Of a DNA stretch of 14,144 bases, positions 14,102 through 14,144 are shown piece by piece. Position numbers and translations under genes: made by a program. The DNA lies in the NCBI GenBank assembly GCA_946482495.1, contig CAMLRV010000034.1:1-14144 (forward strand), in the 5' to 3' direction. The notes under the pieces were generated by a model, which searched no databases, was not told the origin of the DNA, and saw nothing but the letters and a program-made list of their open reading frames with translations. Positions within the stretch are counted from its first letter, which is position 1; each line of letters begins with the position of its first letter. Source of the stretch: an uncultured Flavobacteriia bacterium (GTDB taxonomy: Bacteria; Bacteroidota; Bacteroidia; Flavobacteriales; Flavobacteriaceae).

Positions 14102-14144
14102 ATACTTCTCTTTTTTTAGAAAGCCACATTCCATTTAGGCAATG
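14100..14144 (-). CDS. Possible 3' end of a convergent gene, cut by window edge
   Basis: From the right edge the minus strand is open for 14 codons (H-C-L-N-G-M-W-L-S-K-K-R-E-V) and then TAA next to the bidirectional terminator, which would fit a convergent gene. A second frame is also open (L-P-K-W-N-V-A-F, stop at 14118-14116), so the frame cannot be decided from 44 bases. No function can be assigned. Confidence 0.25.
   Translation of the reverse strand, partial: HCLNGMWLSKKREV

Noticed and set aside
1..14144. CRISPR arrays, tRNA/rRNA genes, insertion sequences, prophage or defence genes
   Set aside because: No regularly spaced repeats, tRNA cloverleaf, rRNA segments, transposase or phage-type proteins were seen; almost all of the window is filled by metabolic and membrane genes.

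Overview
The window looks like a chromosomal segment of a low-GC Bacteroidetes bacterium, most likely a Flavobacterium or close relative. Evidence: very AT-rich spacers, A-rich ribosome-binding regions without Shine-Dalgarno sequences, Bacteroidetes-type -7 boxes (TAnnTTTG) upstream of several genes, and protein sequences of flavobacterial character. Family assignments were made by reading motifs; no database search was possible.

Layout. Positions 1-304 (minus) hold a short secreted-protein ORF that runs into a strange poly-T/AT tract at the window edge. Positions 311-1757 (minus) carry a dipeptide epimerase of the enolase superfamily and a hotdog acyl-CoA thioesterase. Positions 1835-9088 (minus) are a complete histidine operon in the order hisG-hisD-hisC-hisB-hisH-hisA-hisF-hisIE. 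It covers all steps from ATP + PRPP to histidine, with bifunctional HisB and HisIE. Most junctions are tight (TAATG overlaps or 2-nt gaps). Two are not: a ~210-nt REP-like structured insert separates hisH from hisA, and a 15-bp hairpin sits between hisF and hisIE. Positions 9127-9305 (minus) are the operon control region. Positions 9330-11904 (minus) encode a small DUF2231-like membrane protein and a large membrane-anchored vWA-like protein, probably co-transcribed. Then come fabG (11982-12728, minus) and, on the plus strand, a di-haem cytochrome-c peroxidase lipoprotein (12864-14054) followed by a strong bidirectional terminator.

The best find is the control region of the his operon. An unannotated 18-residue leader peptide, MYTNSLHHIHHFSHAQAR, contains five histidines. 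It lies between a Bacteroidetes promoter and a 12-bp Rho-independent terminator placed just before hisG. The codons directly after the histidine cluster (GCT CAA GCG) are complementary to the 5' arm of the terminator and share TCAAGCG with its 3' arm. The leader coding sequence itself therefore appears to be the antiterminator. This is a compact two-state ribosome-mediated attenuator.

The second oddity is the hisG-hisD junction. The two genes are in the same reading frame, separated by one TAA at the head of a nine-A run, and no ATG/GTG/TTG precedes the conserved HisD N-terminus.
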